A DNA stretch of 64,000 nt from Tigriopus japonicus. Lineage: Eukaryota > Arthropoda > Copepoda > Harpacticoida > Harpacticidae. Below are positions 30,613 through 42,400 of this stretch, piece by piece. Position 1 is the first letter of the stretch. Each line of letters opens with the position of its first letter. The notes beneath the pieces are model-generated. The model did not search any database, was not told the DNA's origin, and was given only the letters and a program-made list of their open reading frames with translations. The stretch spans positions 306,771 to 370,770 of the forward strand of contig JAAGOF010000100.1 of assembly GCA_010645155.1 (NCBI GenBank), in the 5' to 3' direction. The translations under genes were made by a program, and so were the position numbers.

Positions 30613-31406
30613 TAGAGACAGGAAGTTTAGACGAATAAAACTGTCAAATTAGACGAAAAAAGACGAATAAAATTGCGCGATTAGACGAAAAAAGACGAAT
30701 AAAATTGCGCGATTAGACGAAAAAAGACGAATAAAATTGCGCGATTAGACGAAAAAAGACGAATAAAATTGCCCGATGAAACGAAAAAAGACGAATAAAA
30801 GGCTTCATTAGAAGAAAAAAGACGAAAAAAACTCTTTCACGGTAAAACGGCAAAATCTACAAAAGTAACGAACAGAAAAGTGCCAAAAGGGCAAGAAATG
30901 GTCAATGCAAAAAACAGTTCAAAAAGAGTTCAAAACCGCCCTTTTTTCAACGTTTTCAGTTGGGCATTTCAGTTGCATTTAATAGCAAATTTACTGACAC
31001 ATTAATTGTTTGCATAGTCGGATAGCTTTTTTCAATCCAATAGTTGCCTTTTCTTTCAGTGTCTGTCAGGAAACCTTACAAGTTAAAATTTAAGTGTGGA
31101 TCATATTTTGTTCGAGCAAAAACGCAAATGACAATCAAACTATTACTTTGGCCCAAGTTTTGGCGTTGAATTTTTTTGAATGTGTCTATTTGATTTAAAA
31201 TTTGAGAAAAAACTTAAAATCCAAGAAAATTTTCCATTTTGGACTAATCAAACGAAAACCCTTGAGTAAAATTGCCGGATTAGACGAAAAAAGACGAATA
31301 AAATCCAAATCAGACGAATAATTTTGTCGCGACGAATAAGGTTAAAAAAGACGAATAAAGACGAAAAAAGACGAATACGTTTATTCGTCTAAAGTTCCTG
31401 TCCCTA
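30613..31406. mobile_element. hAT-type MITE, family B copy 2
   Basis: Ends TAGAGACAGGAAGTTTAGACG and, inverted, TAGGGACAGGAACTTTAGACG (both shared with the other family B copies). At about 30637-30800 there are five tandem units of 32 bp with GATTAGACGAAAAAAGACG and AATAAAATTGC. I could not find an 8-bp duplication, so one flank may have changed. Confidence 0.75.
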
Positions 31407-32889
31407 AATGTAACTTAAAACTAACTTATAAGGTGAATTTTTGGATTATTTTTCTTTAGTACTTTTATCAAACATAGTTAGACGTAAGATCAAATTTTTG
31501 CAAAATTCCAATGCAAGCTGTTTGCTGCAAATATTGCACTTTTTGAACCAAAAATTTACGTTGTACTTAAAGTTTATTTTTCTAATATGTGCAGATCATC
31601 AATAACTTTTAAATTTATGTAAATCTACTTTATCAAAGATGATTTACGAAAAACTCATTAAAAAGTGAACACCGAAAGTCAGTTTTAAGTCATATTATAT
31701 ATCAATCTTACAATCAAGACAGAATCATAGAGAAACGAAAAATTATCATTCATTTTTGCGACATCGATAATGTAAATTATTTTTCTTGGCAATGGCTGCA
31801 ACATATAGCCGGAGCATTTCATAGCATTATTCGATGCATTTCAAAGTTTTCAAGTAAAGATAGTTATTTATCTGCGCAATAGATATTGATCAAATTTCGC
31901 ATCAATTCATAACTAAGGACCCTCTCAATATCTATTATCATGGTTTGGGAAAATATATTGGTTTTAATGGTTATAAGTGAATTAATATTGTTCTTTGAGC
32001 TACTTTTGATATATATGTATTCACAAGATATCTTTATTATGACACTGTGACATCAAAAATCGTAATTAGAAGCCTTGGCATTTGAGCAAACACTTAAACA
32101 GAAATTTTAACCACCGTGTAATGTTTTTGGGTAATTTTTTGCAATTGCTAATGGTCACTTTCTTGAAAGAACCAAGACGTCACAAGGTGACCATGCCTTG
32201 GATTTGAATTCTACAACTAGGAACTTTTTTTTCTAATACATTGAATAAGTCACTAGTAGGAAGAGCACAACTTGAAGCTTTTGCGTTATGTGGGGTTAAT
32301 CCAATACACATATGGACAAATATGAACTTGTGGCTTAATGCCGTTGAGGGACGATTTCAGGCTCACGGCATCAAATTGGCATCTGGCACTTTTTGAGCTT
32401 TTTGCAAAGATCACTTTCTATTGTACTAAAAAATTGTGAGGCTAGTTGACAAGTTAAGCTTGACAATTTGAGATGCTAATGTTTTCTTCAAAATTACGTA
32501 CACGGCCTCTCTGAGAACTCTGGGTGACAGCGTTCTGTTCTTGGTTTGGTTCGTCCAGCCTGATCAATTTTAGCTCTTTAGAGCAAAATTTAGTTGTTTT
32601 TCTCTTATCTTTGGTATCTAGCTCCAAATAGGAAACATTTAGCTCTTTAGGCTATTTTCGATTGGCCAGATTTTCTATCCTAACGAAATGAGGCTTTTCC
32701 TAAATTGGATATTTTATAGCAAATACGTTAGATTTTCAGGGGAATTGACTCCGAACACAGAGTTGGCAGAGAGGAGACGCTGGGGCAGACAGGCCTAACA
32801 TTTTGTTGGACAATTTTAAGGCCCCAGCTGACCTTTGGCTGTGACGTTTCCCAAGCACTTGTGCCCAAACAAGTTCGTTTTGTTTGTAG
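31407..32889. other. Non-coding interval with dispersed repeats
   Basis: The repeat shared with 9249-9477 lies at 32121-32336, and GGCATTTGAGCAAACACTT near 32080 recurs near 57025. Otherwise AT-rich sequence without coding potential. Confidence 0.4.
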
Positions 32890-32897
32890 GGTTGAAG

Positions 32898-33469
32898 TAG
32901 GGGTGGGCGAGAAGCCGGTATCGGTGCCAAGGTGTTGACACCAACTTTTTGGGCTTTCGGTGTCAGCATCAACACCAGGTCTCTGGTGCCGACATTTTAA
33001 GGCTTCAAGAATTTTTGAAAAACGTACTGCCTGCCCAAAAACTTGATCCCAATTTGATTGTAAATGTGAAGGACTAAACAAAATCCAATATCATTAATTT
33101 TTTGTTCCATCATAAAAATAAATGCTTACCAAGCTACAAAAACAAACTTGCAAAGCAAGAAAATCACACACCCAGCTAGGGTATTGTAAAAAATGTAAGC
33201 TTATTTTCCCTCTCTCCAAATTATGTTGAACTAACATGAACTTAAATGTCTTTAGAATGGGTAGGTCCGTCAAAACTGGTGCTCCATATTACAGTCCAGA
33301 AGGGCACATTTTGTTTGACTTAATTATAAGGAACACGCTATTGGTGTCAATGTCGACACCACGACGTTGATAGGCAACTTCAACACAGGTGTCGGTGTCG
33401 GCGTGGGTGTCAACCTTGCGGTGTCAGTGTCGGAGTCGAGGGCAAAATTGCCGCTGTCACCCATCTCTA
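32898..33469. mobile_element. hAT-type MITE
   Basis: Left end TAGGGGTGGGCGAGAAGCC, right end inverted TAGAGATGGGTGACAGCGG, duplication GGTTGAAG at 32890-32897 and 33470-33477. Internal sequence has imperfect GGTGTC / GACACC repeats able to fold. The host sequence around it contains inverted copies of ACTTGTGCCCAAACAAG, so it is itself a repeat. Confidence 0.8.
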
Positions 33470-33647
33470 GGTTGAAGTCAAGGTCACTTGTTGTTTGTTT
33501 GGGCACAACTTAAGTAATAATCTTCGGAAATATCAAGTTTTCACCTGAAACCTTTGCTCTTCAACAACTGTAACTCATCCAACAAAAATTTTCTTATATC
33601 CGCCCTGTGACTCCGAACCATCCCTCTTTCCTCTACAGTAAAAAATA

Positions 33648-34815
33648 CAGGGGTGGCCGCTTAAAACGAGACAATTTCAAACTTCCCGCCTAAAATGACT
33701 TGCGCGCTGCCATTGCCTAATTTTGCCAAATGGTTGGCTAGACATACCTCTGGAGAAAAGTTAAAAACAACACCATTCCGGTTTTTGTCAAACACATTGC
33801 GATGAAGGATGAGAAGATGGAGGGCAGGAAGGAGCGCTGAGTGGCCATTTTAGCCCTTTCAGCACGTGGCAAGACACCTACGGAGATCTCATGTGACCTT
33901 GGTGTCTCCCGCCAGACAGTGTACCGCACCGTGGCAAGGGGCACCACCGACACTACAAAGAGGGTGAAGGACAAGTAGGCCAGGCCAGATGAGATCAAGA
34001 CAGGCATTAAAGTCAGTTGACTGCAAGCTGCGAGCTCAGGGTTGAGGCAGCACAAAAGTGCCTGAATAGGCTGAAGAAGAAGCCCTCCAACATAGTCCTT
34101 CTCCACCTTGACAAGACTCCATTCTCCTTGGGTGAAATAGTGTCCTCAGAGACAGGCTTCTACCTTGCCAAGGCATGTAGAGAGTCCCCCCCATGCCCAC
34201 TATGGGAAGGAGAGGCATTTTGCAAATCTACAGGTGATCACCGTTGTTGGTGCTGATGGTCAGAAGTGCGACCTTCTCCTCCTTCAGCCTAGCAAGAGGC
34301 TGAATTCCAAGACTTACATCAAGTCTTGAGGGATGACATCTTCCCCTGGGCAAGGAGGGCCTATGGGGATGACTGGTGGCTCCAACAGGATTGAGCAAGT
34401 TGCCATACATCCCAAAATAACCAGAGCATGTTAATGAGGGAGACCTCTGACTTCATCACAAAGGACTGCTGGCCTCCCCACTCACCCGACATTGCACCAT
34501 GGACAACGCCATCTTTGGGTGTTTGAAGTCCGTGCTTAGTGGTGTCCAGTACCATTTCAAGGACCAGCTCAAGTCAGCTATTGTAGGTGCCTGAGCCAAT
34601 TTGGACCAGAGCTTCATCCATAACAGCAGCAGGAAGTTCAGGGGCAAGTTGGAACAGATTGTTGCCAACAATGGGGGCTGGATTGAGTAAAAAATACATG
34701 ATTAGGTCTGGTCTAGCCGCACAAAAATTGTGATTTTCAGTGGCAACTCCTTTGCTTAGTTATTGCTCCTAACGCGAGAAAAAATAAAGTGTATTGTTTT
34801 AAGTGGCTACCCCTG
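33648..34815 (+). mobile_element. Mariner-type transposon with dead transposase
   Basis: Terminal inverted repeats CAGGGGTGGCCGCTTAAAAC and CAGGGGTAGCCACTTAAAAC, flanked by TA at 33646-33647 and 34816-34817. The plus-strand transposase (about 33780-34690) is broken by several stops and frameshifts. Still readable are a helix-turn-helix (VAILALSARGKTPTEISCDL then GVSRQTVYR), DDWWLQQD, and WPPHSPDIAPW, the region of the last catalytic acids. Inactive. Confidence 0.85.
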
Positions 34816-35073
34816 TAGCAGTTTTTTGGCTAATCTTCACAATCTCCATTTGCATGCTAAATGGCTAAAACCTCCACCAATTGTCCTTGTAGGTGCACAT
34901 ATTTGATAGAAAAAGCACATGCTGCTCTTTGCTTCAAACTACTTTATTACAAAAAAGTTCATTCAACCAAGTTGAAATTAAGCATACGAGCTTTGAATAA
35001 CGGGCCAAACAGCATGTAAAATTAGATTTTTATCTGACCGGTCCCGACAAAAGGCTCTTGCCAACATCATGAC

Positions 35074-35943
35074 TAAGGACAGGAAGTTAAGACGAATAAA
35101 ACTGTCAAATTAAACGAAAAAAGACGAATAGAATTGCCTGATTAGACGAAAGAAGACGAATAAAATTGGCCGATTAAACGAAAAAAGACGAATAAAAGTT
35201 CCCAAAAGACGGAAAAAAAGAAACAAAAAAATACTTGCAAAATGGAAAAAATCGAATTAATTTCCCAAAAGGCGAATGAACCTATCTTATAAGAAAGCAG
35301 AAAAATTAAATGCCCGTCCAGACGAAAAAAGACGTTTAAAGCTGGTCCCACAAAATTGACGTTATGTATGTCCCTATTGATAAGGACCAATCTGTCTGAA
35401 CTGATCTGATTGTCAAAAACGGCGAAATCTAGAAAATTAAAAAAAGGAAGTACCAAACGAGCAAGAATTAGCCAGTAGTACATATGTCAAATAAAAACCA
35501 AGAGTTAAAAATGCCTTTTTAAAGGAACATTTTTAGTACAGCTATACTTAAAATCAGATTTGCAAATCCAATAATTGTTCTGATGGCCTTTTCAACCCAA
35601 TAGTAATCTTTTTTTTTTCTGTGTTTGTCGAGGAACTGTACGAGTACAAGTTAATTTATAAGTGTGGATTGTATTTTGTTTGTGCAAAACCGTAACTGAG
35701 AATCAAATTATTACATTGGCCTATGATTGGTGGGGTTGAACTTTCTTTGAAGTTTTGATTTGTTTGGAAAATTGAAAAAAAATTGCTGCAAGTGCTTGAA
35801 ATCTAAGAAAATCCAAATATTTAGCCAATTAGACGAAAAAAGACGAATAAAATCCAAATTAGACGAAAAAAAAATCGCGACGAAAAAAGGCCAAAAAGAC
35901 AAAAAAGACGAATAAGTTTATTCGTTTTAAGTTCCTGTCCTTA
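35074..35943. mobile_element. hAT-type MITE, family B copy 3
   Basis: Left end TAAGGACAGGAAGTTAAGACG and the matching inverted right end TAAGGACAGGAACTTAAAACG. Near-perfect duplication ATCATGAC / TTCATGAC at 35066-35073 and 35944-35951. Internal GACGAAAAAAGACGAATA repeats as in the other family B copies. Confidence 0.78.
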
Positions 35944-36385
35944 TTCATGACACAGGGCAATCTTTTTTCTTGGCCTTTTTCAAAGTAATTTACAAAAAAA
36001 AAAAACTCTAAAAGCTCTAAACTGTCTCTAAAATGTCTTGAAAGGCACTATGCATGGTCCAAAAACATTTAAATATTAGTGTGTTTTGCCTTTTTTGAAT
36101 TTAGCTCTTTTTAAGAAAAGTTAACTCTTTTATAGCTCCAAAATTTGCGTCTAAACTGAGGTTTTTTGCTCTTTTTGATGTTAGACAGTTGGTCACGCTG
36201 GCTGGGTTCGTCTCGCCCAAACAAAGCGGATGAGCTAAGCGATCGACAGTCAACACAGAGACAACTCCGGGGAAAATATCCCATTGATTTGGCCAACTTC
36301 ACGGCTCCCTAATATCATTGTCATCCTCGATCATCTAAAAGGTGTAATCGATCCGTGGTTGGTTGGCTATTAGTTTGCCAGTTCG

Positions 36386-36471
36386 ATGGCTCAATTCCAA
36401 CCATCTAGTGGAAGTGCCTTCATCCAACCCGTTGCTAGTAGTATAACGGCCCCCAAGGAACGGATTCAAAG
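36386..36471 (+). CDS. Candidate first exon of the BTB zinc-finger gene
   Basis: ATG opens MAQFQPSSGSAFIQPVASS and runs to a good donor, AG/GTAACT, leaving two bases of a codon. The acceptor TTTTTCCAG at 41774 supplies the third base, giving Arg and reading into GWQTECALIES and the BTB domain. The join implies a 5.3-kb intron. No competing acceptor between was recognised, but the exon could belong to another transcript. Confidence 0.55.
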
Positions 36472-39400
36472 GTAACTAACTCATTTAATTACTAACTAAC
36501 TAACTGAGTGATTGATTATCCCGCCACGAATTATTACGCTGCATGGCCTTTTCGAGAATGTCTCGATCGAGTTCCTGGCCTTCGCCAACCAATCAGGCTG
36601 CTTCGAGCCTCCGAAATCACGGGCTAAATGACATCCGACGGAGTGAGAAACATTGAAAGAAAGGTAGATGGTTGGAGTTAAACGATTCAACGGTCATTGT
36701 AGAAGCCAGTCTAATCGTTAATCACCGATGTCAAAGATGAGTGACGTCACACCTCTCAGGTTAAATTTAGGTTAAGTTAGGTTTGAAAGAAGTTAAAGTA
36801 GGTTTAAATTAGGTTAGGTTAGGTTTAAGTTAGGTTAGGTTTAAATTTGGTCAAATGTGACGTCACTTATCTTTGACATCGGTGATTACCGGTTACAAGA
36901 AGCCAGCCCATGAAATTTGTGGAGCTGCCATCCGAATGAAAGAAGAGTTGGGGAGAAAGGTACAGCGTTGCCAGGTGGGCGCCGCGGCGGCCAAAATTTC
37001 CAAAAGTGCACTTTTTTGAAAGCTGATGGCCACAGAAAAACAAATGTGGGCGCCGGGGGTAAAATTGCCCGCCACCAAGTGGTAACCGTTGACGCTGAAT
37101 GGCCTCAAGAGAAATGTCGTGGCTTCTTGGCCAAATAAGGCAACCTAAATGACAACTTTTGAAACTTTATGGTAAAAGAATTTACAAAGTGATTGCCAAA
37201 CTGCAATATGTGACACTTGTTGGTTGACAATCAAAGGTCCATTTCAATCTAGGCCTTCAGACAAGGTCGGTAAAAAGTAAGAGGTTATGATGCCTTTCCA
37301 TAAACGCAGTCGATTGTGGTGTCTCAATTTTAGTGATGAACGCATTTAAGCTGAGTTCTTGGTTTTGGTTTCATTTATGCCTCCCGAAACCAAAATCAGT
37401 CATGCGCTAAAAAGAATGGAGTTTTAAATAATTATGATGTTAAAGTAATGTATGTAAAGGGCAAATTTTGAATTTATATTTGACCTCGAGCCTTTTTTGG
37501 GACCTGAACGCTTTATGGACACAATCCTGACCCAGTTAATCTAATTGATCTTACTGCACTGCTCGCACAGGAACCCCTAATGTTGTGGTGAGTCGGCACC
37601 CCCAGTCCTGAACTCGCGACAACTACAGAGCGTGTCCGCGATGGTAAAAGGGGATCCTATGGGATTTAGAGTGGATCAAAAGCGATCAACAGGTGATACA
37701 GAATATAGCGAATCAAAAGAGTGCCCGCTCAAAAACAGCTGCTTCATAAGAGAATGAGCCGGGTCTACAGAAGCTCATGTAAAAGAAACGTCGTCAGAAC
37801 ACTAGCGACAGTGGCTTTTTCACGAAGCCTTTAAAAATTCAAACAACCCAAGAAGGGTAAGAAAAAGAAAATACAGCAAGTTTTGATTGATTGAATGATT
37901 TTTTTCCTTTGATTGAAAAATATCCACGGAAGGGCTTGAGTTCATCTTATTTTGTGATCCAAAAAATAGATCATTTTTTACTGGCATGATCTATGTAAAT
38001 TGATTGCAAAATCGACTTTCGTTTTAACTTGAACTTCCTGATTGACTGTGGCGACAACAAGGGCAAACATTTGAAGCTTCGAAAAGCCCAAACAACTTGA
38101 CTGTGTCGACGCTTCTTTCTCATGAGCTTCTTTAGCCGGGTCCGGTCAAAAGAGAGGGAGGGTTAGATTTAAATTAAATGAAATTTAAAAAATGTAGATT
38201 AAAGCGAAAATAACGTTCGTTCAATTCATTAGTTTCCAGTTGAGTAGAAATTTATGCGACAAATCAAATCAGTTTGTTAATGTCTGCACAGTTATCAAAG
38301 ACCCAAAAGTTTAAAGTTATGTGTTTTTTTTTTGCCAAAGTGGGGCGACTTTTTGTGGTAGAAATTCTCAACAACCAAATGGCAGCGCTTGAGGTGGGCG
38401 GCCAAAGCGTAGACTTTGTAAGAATATCTTGAAGATTGTAATTTTTGATAGATTTTTTTGAACCCAAATTTACAATTTTAAAGTTACAAAGTATTGCTTT
38501 ACAGAAATTTTTAGTTTTTCATTTCCCTGTTAGAGTCTTGGGCATGAATGAGCTCATGGCATTGATGAAATAATTGGGAAAGGTGGCACAGTGACATATA
38601 TGAAATATGTCCTTTGTGAAGGAAAAATTCGAGGCCTGTGGAACAATTTTCTTATTAAGAACCTCTGGAATATTTAAAGCTTTTTTATTCACCCTGTCCT
38701 TAGAAATTGCATTGTTAAAAAAGTTCAAAAGTTTCTTTTCATTTGATTGGATCAAAAATGGCACGCTCTCTTATTATTTATCTCTATTTTGAAGTGGCCC
38801 TATTTTGATTGGCTCGATTTTTTTATTCACTCTCTTTTTGATCCGCGCTAATGTTATATGATGCCGGTAAAAGAGTACCCAAAGTCTTACAACTTTTCTA
38901 CAATTCAACGCTCACCGAGGTCAACGTCCATGACTCCAGTATTACAGCAATTACTAGTGACGTCATCTTTTTTGGCGGGAAAAAAAGTTCGGAAGACCTG
39001 TGTTTCTGATGAGCGTGCGAGGTAGCTAATACGAAGGTTTAGGCCTGGTGATTGCAACAATGTTTTTCTTATCTGCACAAATTGAAGTTGAAATAGCAAT
39101 TCTTGACATTGTATTTGCAAAAAAGTATGTTTTGTTGCTTTTATCTAAAATTTCGCGACATAAATTGAGAGGGTTCTTCCGAACTTTTAAATTAGGAATG
39201 CCCGACTTTGAATAACAAGATGGCCAGAGGAGCTCGGTTCCTGGGGCAACTAAACCTAAAAACAAATAATTTGTTTTAAAAAAACATTAACCATGCCATT
39301 GCCCATAAATGCAACATTTTTTGAAAATCTGACCCTTAAAAACTGAGATTTTTTGGCAAGCCTACACTGCTAACGGCAGTTAGAGACGGCAGCAGGTCCG

Positions 39401-42400
39401 TAAAATGATACGGTAATCACTCCCATTAGAGATTAATGGGTGGCTTTGGAGAGCATCGTTTGGGACTTAACGCCTCCCTAAATGGCCTTTTGGCCCATTG
39501 GGGTCCGAATTAACCGTCTTCGGACTTAAAATACGTTTAGCGATACAAAAATCTTTTGCAGTATCAATAACACTCAAGTAATTTTGTCAGAACACACATC
39601 ATAGCGTACTCAAAATAGTTATGAATAGGGCTGAATATTTTAGGTTAACTTTTTGGGCAAAATATGACATAATAAGGTTGCCCAAAATTACGTTTTAGGT
39701 TTTTTTAGGTTGAGTAGATTACACCTTTTACAGTGGCTTTTCAGACCAAATTTTGCCTTTTATCTATTGTTTTTCAGCACTTTACTCTTGGCAAGAGTAA
39801 AAGCAGTTGAGCAGAGACAAAGGCAATGAAAATTTTTTTTGGCAGTGGGGGAAAATGGCAGTATAGAAAAGTTTGTGCCAGTGAAATTTGTTAAGCGGCA
39901 GAATATGGCAGAAAGTGGCAAAAAATGCGACCAAAAAACCCAGATCAAAAATTGTCGACCTATACCGGGTCTTGAATAAGTTCTCGGACTTTTCTACGAA
40001 CTTCCTACGAATGGCTTGAAAGAGAATGAAAGAGGCCTTTCCGCAAATCTCAGGGGCTTCCCGCCACACTTTTTGAGCGCCTTGGACACCGTGGACGTGT
40101 CCAAGTCGTTGCCCATGGCGTAGTTGGTCAATTTCCTCTTTGGATTGGCCTTGAAGGACAACTTCCATGTCCTCAAGGTCCACTTTTGTCCGTCTGCCGC
40201 TACGAGGCTTGTCCTTGAGGCCTTTGCTTCAGCCATGAGCTTCTGGACCTTGAAGACGGTGCTCCTGGACCTCCCAGTGAGCTCCATCGTTTCGAGGATG
40301 GAGTGTCCGGCGCGGAGCAGATTCGCGATTTCTTTACGTTTGTCCTTTCGCTCATTTTGTTGTTGACTTCCACAAACAATTCATGGGTCACCTGAAAGAG
40401 GACACTTCACTCTTTTTAAAGCCGGTCCGAGAATTTTAGTCCGACTTTCTGCAATCTCTCTAAAAGGTATTGAAAATGAGTCCGAGAACTTCTTCAAGAC
40501 CCGGTAAAAGGAGATCAGCAATTTTTGACCTAAAATGAGAACGAAAATTGTCGACCTAAACACGGAAATCGGAATTTTTTTACCATAAAACGAGTTCAGA
40601 AATTTTTGAGCTTAAAACGAGTTCAGAAATTTTTGAGCTTAAAACGAGTTCAGAAATTTTTGAGCTTAAAACGAGTTCAGAAATTTTTGACCTTAAAACG
40701 AGTTCAGAAATTTTTGACCTTAAAACGAGTTCAGAAATTTTTGACCTTAAAACGAGTTTAAAAAATTTTCGACTTAAAAAAGAGATTGAAAATTTGCGCC
40801 CTAAAAACGAGATGAAATGACTGAAAACGAGACGAGAGAAAAATATCACTTCAAAAAATGACAGTGAGCGCCCTTAATTGGCAGTATGTCGGCCTGAAAC
40901 CACCTGATAAAGCTATTTCGGTATGTTGATGGGATGAAAAACATTGTGGCTCCCACTCTTCTACTTTCTTCCTTTTTTTTTTTTTTTAAGACACTGGGGT
41001 AATTTTCAAGTGGGCGCAGTCAAATGACTTTAGGGTGAGAAAAAAGTTAATTTTAGGTTGAAAACTTAGTTTTAGGTAAAAATTTCCTGAAAAAGGCTAG
41101 AAAAAAGTTAATTTTAGGTTGGAGACTTATTTTTAGGTAAAAATTGCCCAAAAAAGGCGTTTTAGGTTAAAACCTAGGTTTTTATGTAAAACCTACAACA
41201 TTCAGCCCTAGTTATGAAATATGCTTTCCAAAAATCTTCTAATGTGCATTTTAAGTGATATTTTATATTATTCTGGGCTATTTTGACATAAGTTCTAAAA
41301 CTCAAAAAAAATCATTTTTGCAATATTGAGAAGCTATGTGATATCTTTGGGAATTTGTTTTTTCATATAACTGTAGGATTTTTCGGCCTTTTGGGGTCAG
41401 AAATGGGCCATTCAAAGTCAAGACTAATCAATCTTTATTCAATTTGAATTCATAAGGTAGCTAAATGGTCTCTAAATATGGGTTGAATAGTTGATTGAAA
41501 AATGTTATAATTGACAGGTTTTTAGTGTATATAAATTTTTCTCTGGGCCTAAACTTATATAATACAATAAAAGTAAAGTTTTTCCCCATTAAATTGGGGA
41601 TCCAAAAAGTGCCAAGATGTCTTTGGGTATTTTGATTCAAACATAAAAAGCCATTCGGAACACAGTGGCCAGTTTAGATGAGGAAACTAGACCTAATTTT
41701 GCCAATATCACTCATGGTCTCACAGATCTGACTGTAAAATTTATGTTGTACGTTAGAATTGATTGTTTTTCCAGAGGTTGGCAGACTGAATGCGCTTTGA
41801 TCGAATCCATTGCGTCTTTAACCCTACCCGTTGTCAACAACTTTGCCGATCTGGACATCCGATGTCGCGATGGATCGATTCAGGCTCATCAGGTAAGAAC
41901 ATTCTTGTTCGTCGCTGTAACTATCCCATAGAGGAACTTTTTTGAAAACCGAGAAAACGTTTGCGGTTTTTTTTTTTTTGAGAAACAACCAGAAAAAAAG
42001 TTGTCCTGTGCTGTTAATAGGCTGCTCTGGTCAATAAATGGTTGATTTTCCCTTGTTTTTCAGGTCATATTGGGCAGTCACTCTTCGTTTCTGAAGAGCT
42101 TATTCGCCACTAGACAAAGTCCCGAGCTCAATTTTGTCTCTTTATCCGATCAGACAATGGTGGCCGATTTTTGGGGCTCACGCAAGGACGAATCGGTAAG
42201 GACCGCCAGATTTATAGACAAACCCAGAAATCGCTTGCAGAGTTTTGTACATGTTCGTTTCCTTCGTGTTTCAGGTCACAATTCTCTTGCCAGATTTTAG
42301 CAAGAAAGATGTAGAATTGCTAATGCATCTTCTCTATCTCGGTCAATGCGCGGTCAATAGTTCAAACTCTAACGCTGTGCCCGAAATTCTCAACCAATTG

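Larger units (their letters stand above)
39590..41667. repeat. FB1 half copy, split by a hAT element
   Basis: 39590-39617 and 41219-41667 join into FB1 sequence (CATAGCGTACTC..., CTTTCCAAAAATCTT, AAAGTAAAGTTTTTCCCC, terminal CCATTCGGAACACAGTG). A family A hAT element lies between. The repeat ends about 100 bp before exon 2 of the BTB gene. Confidence 0.7.

Noticed and set aside
30637..30830. CRISPR-like direct repeats
   Set aside because: Units are contiguous without unique spacers, lie inside a MITE, and the genome is eukaryotic.
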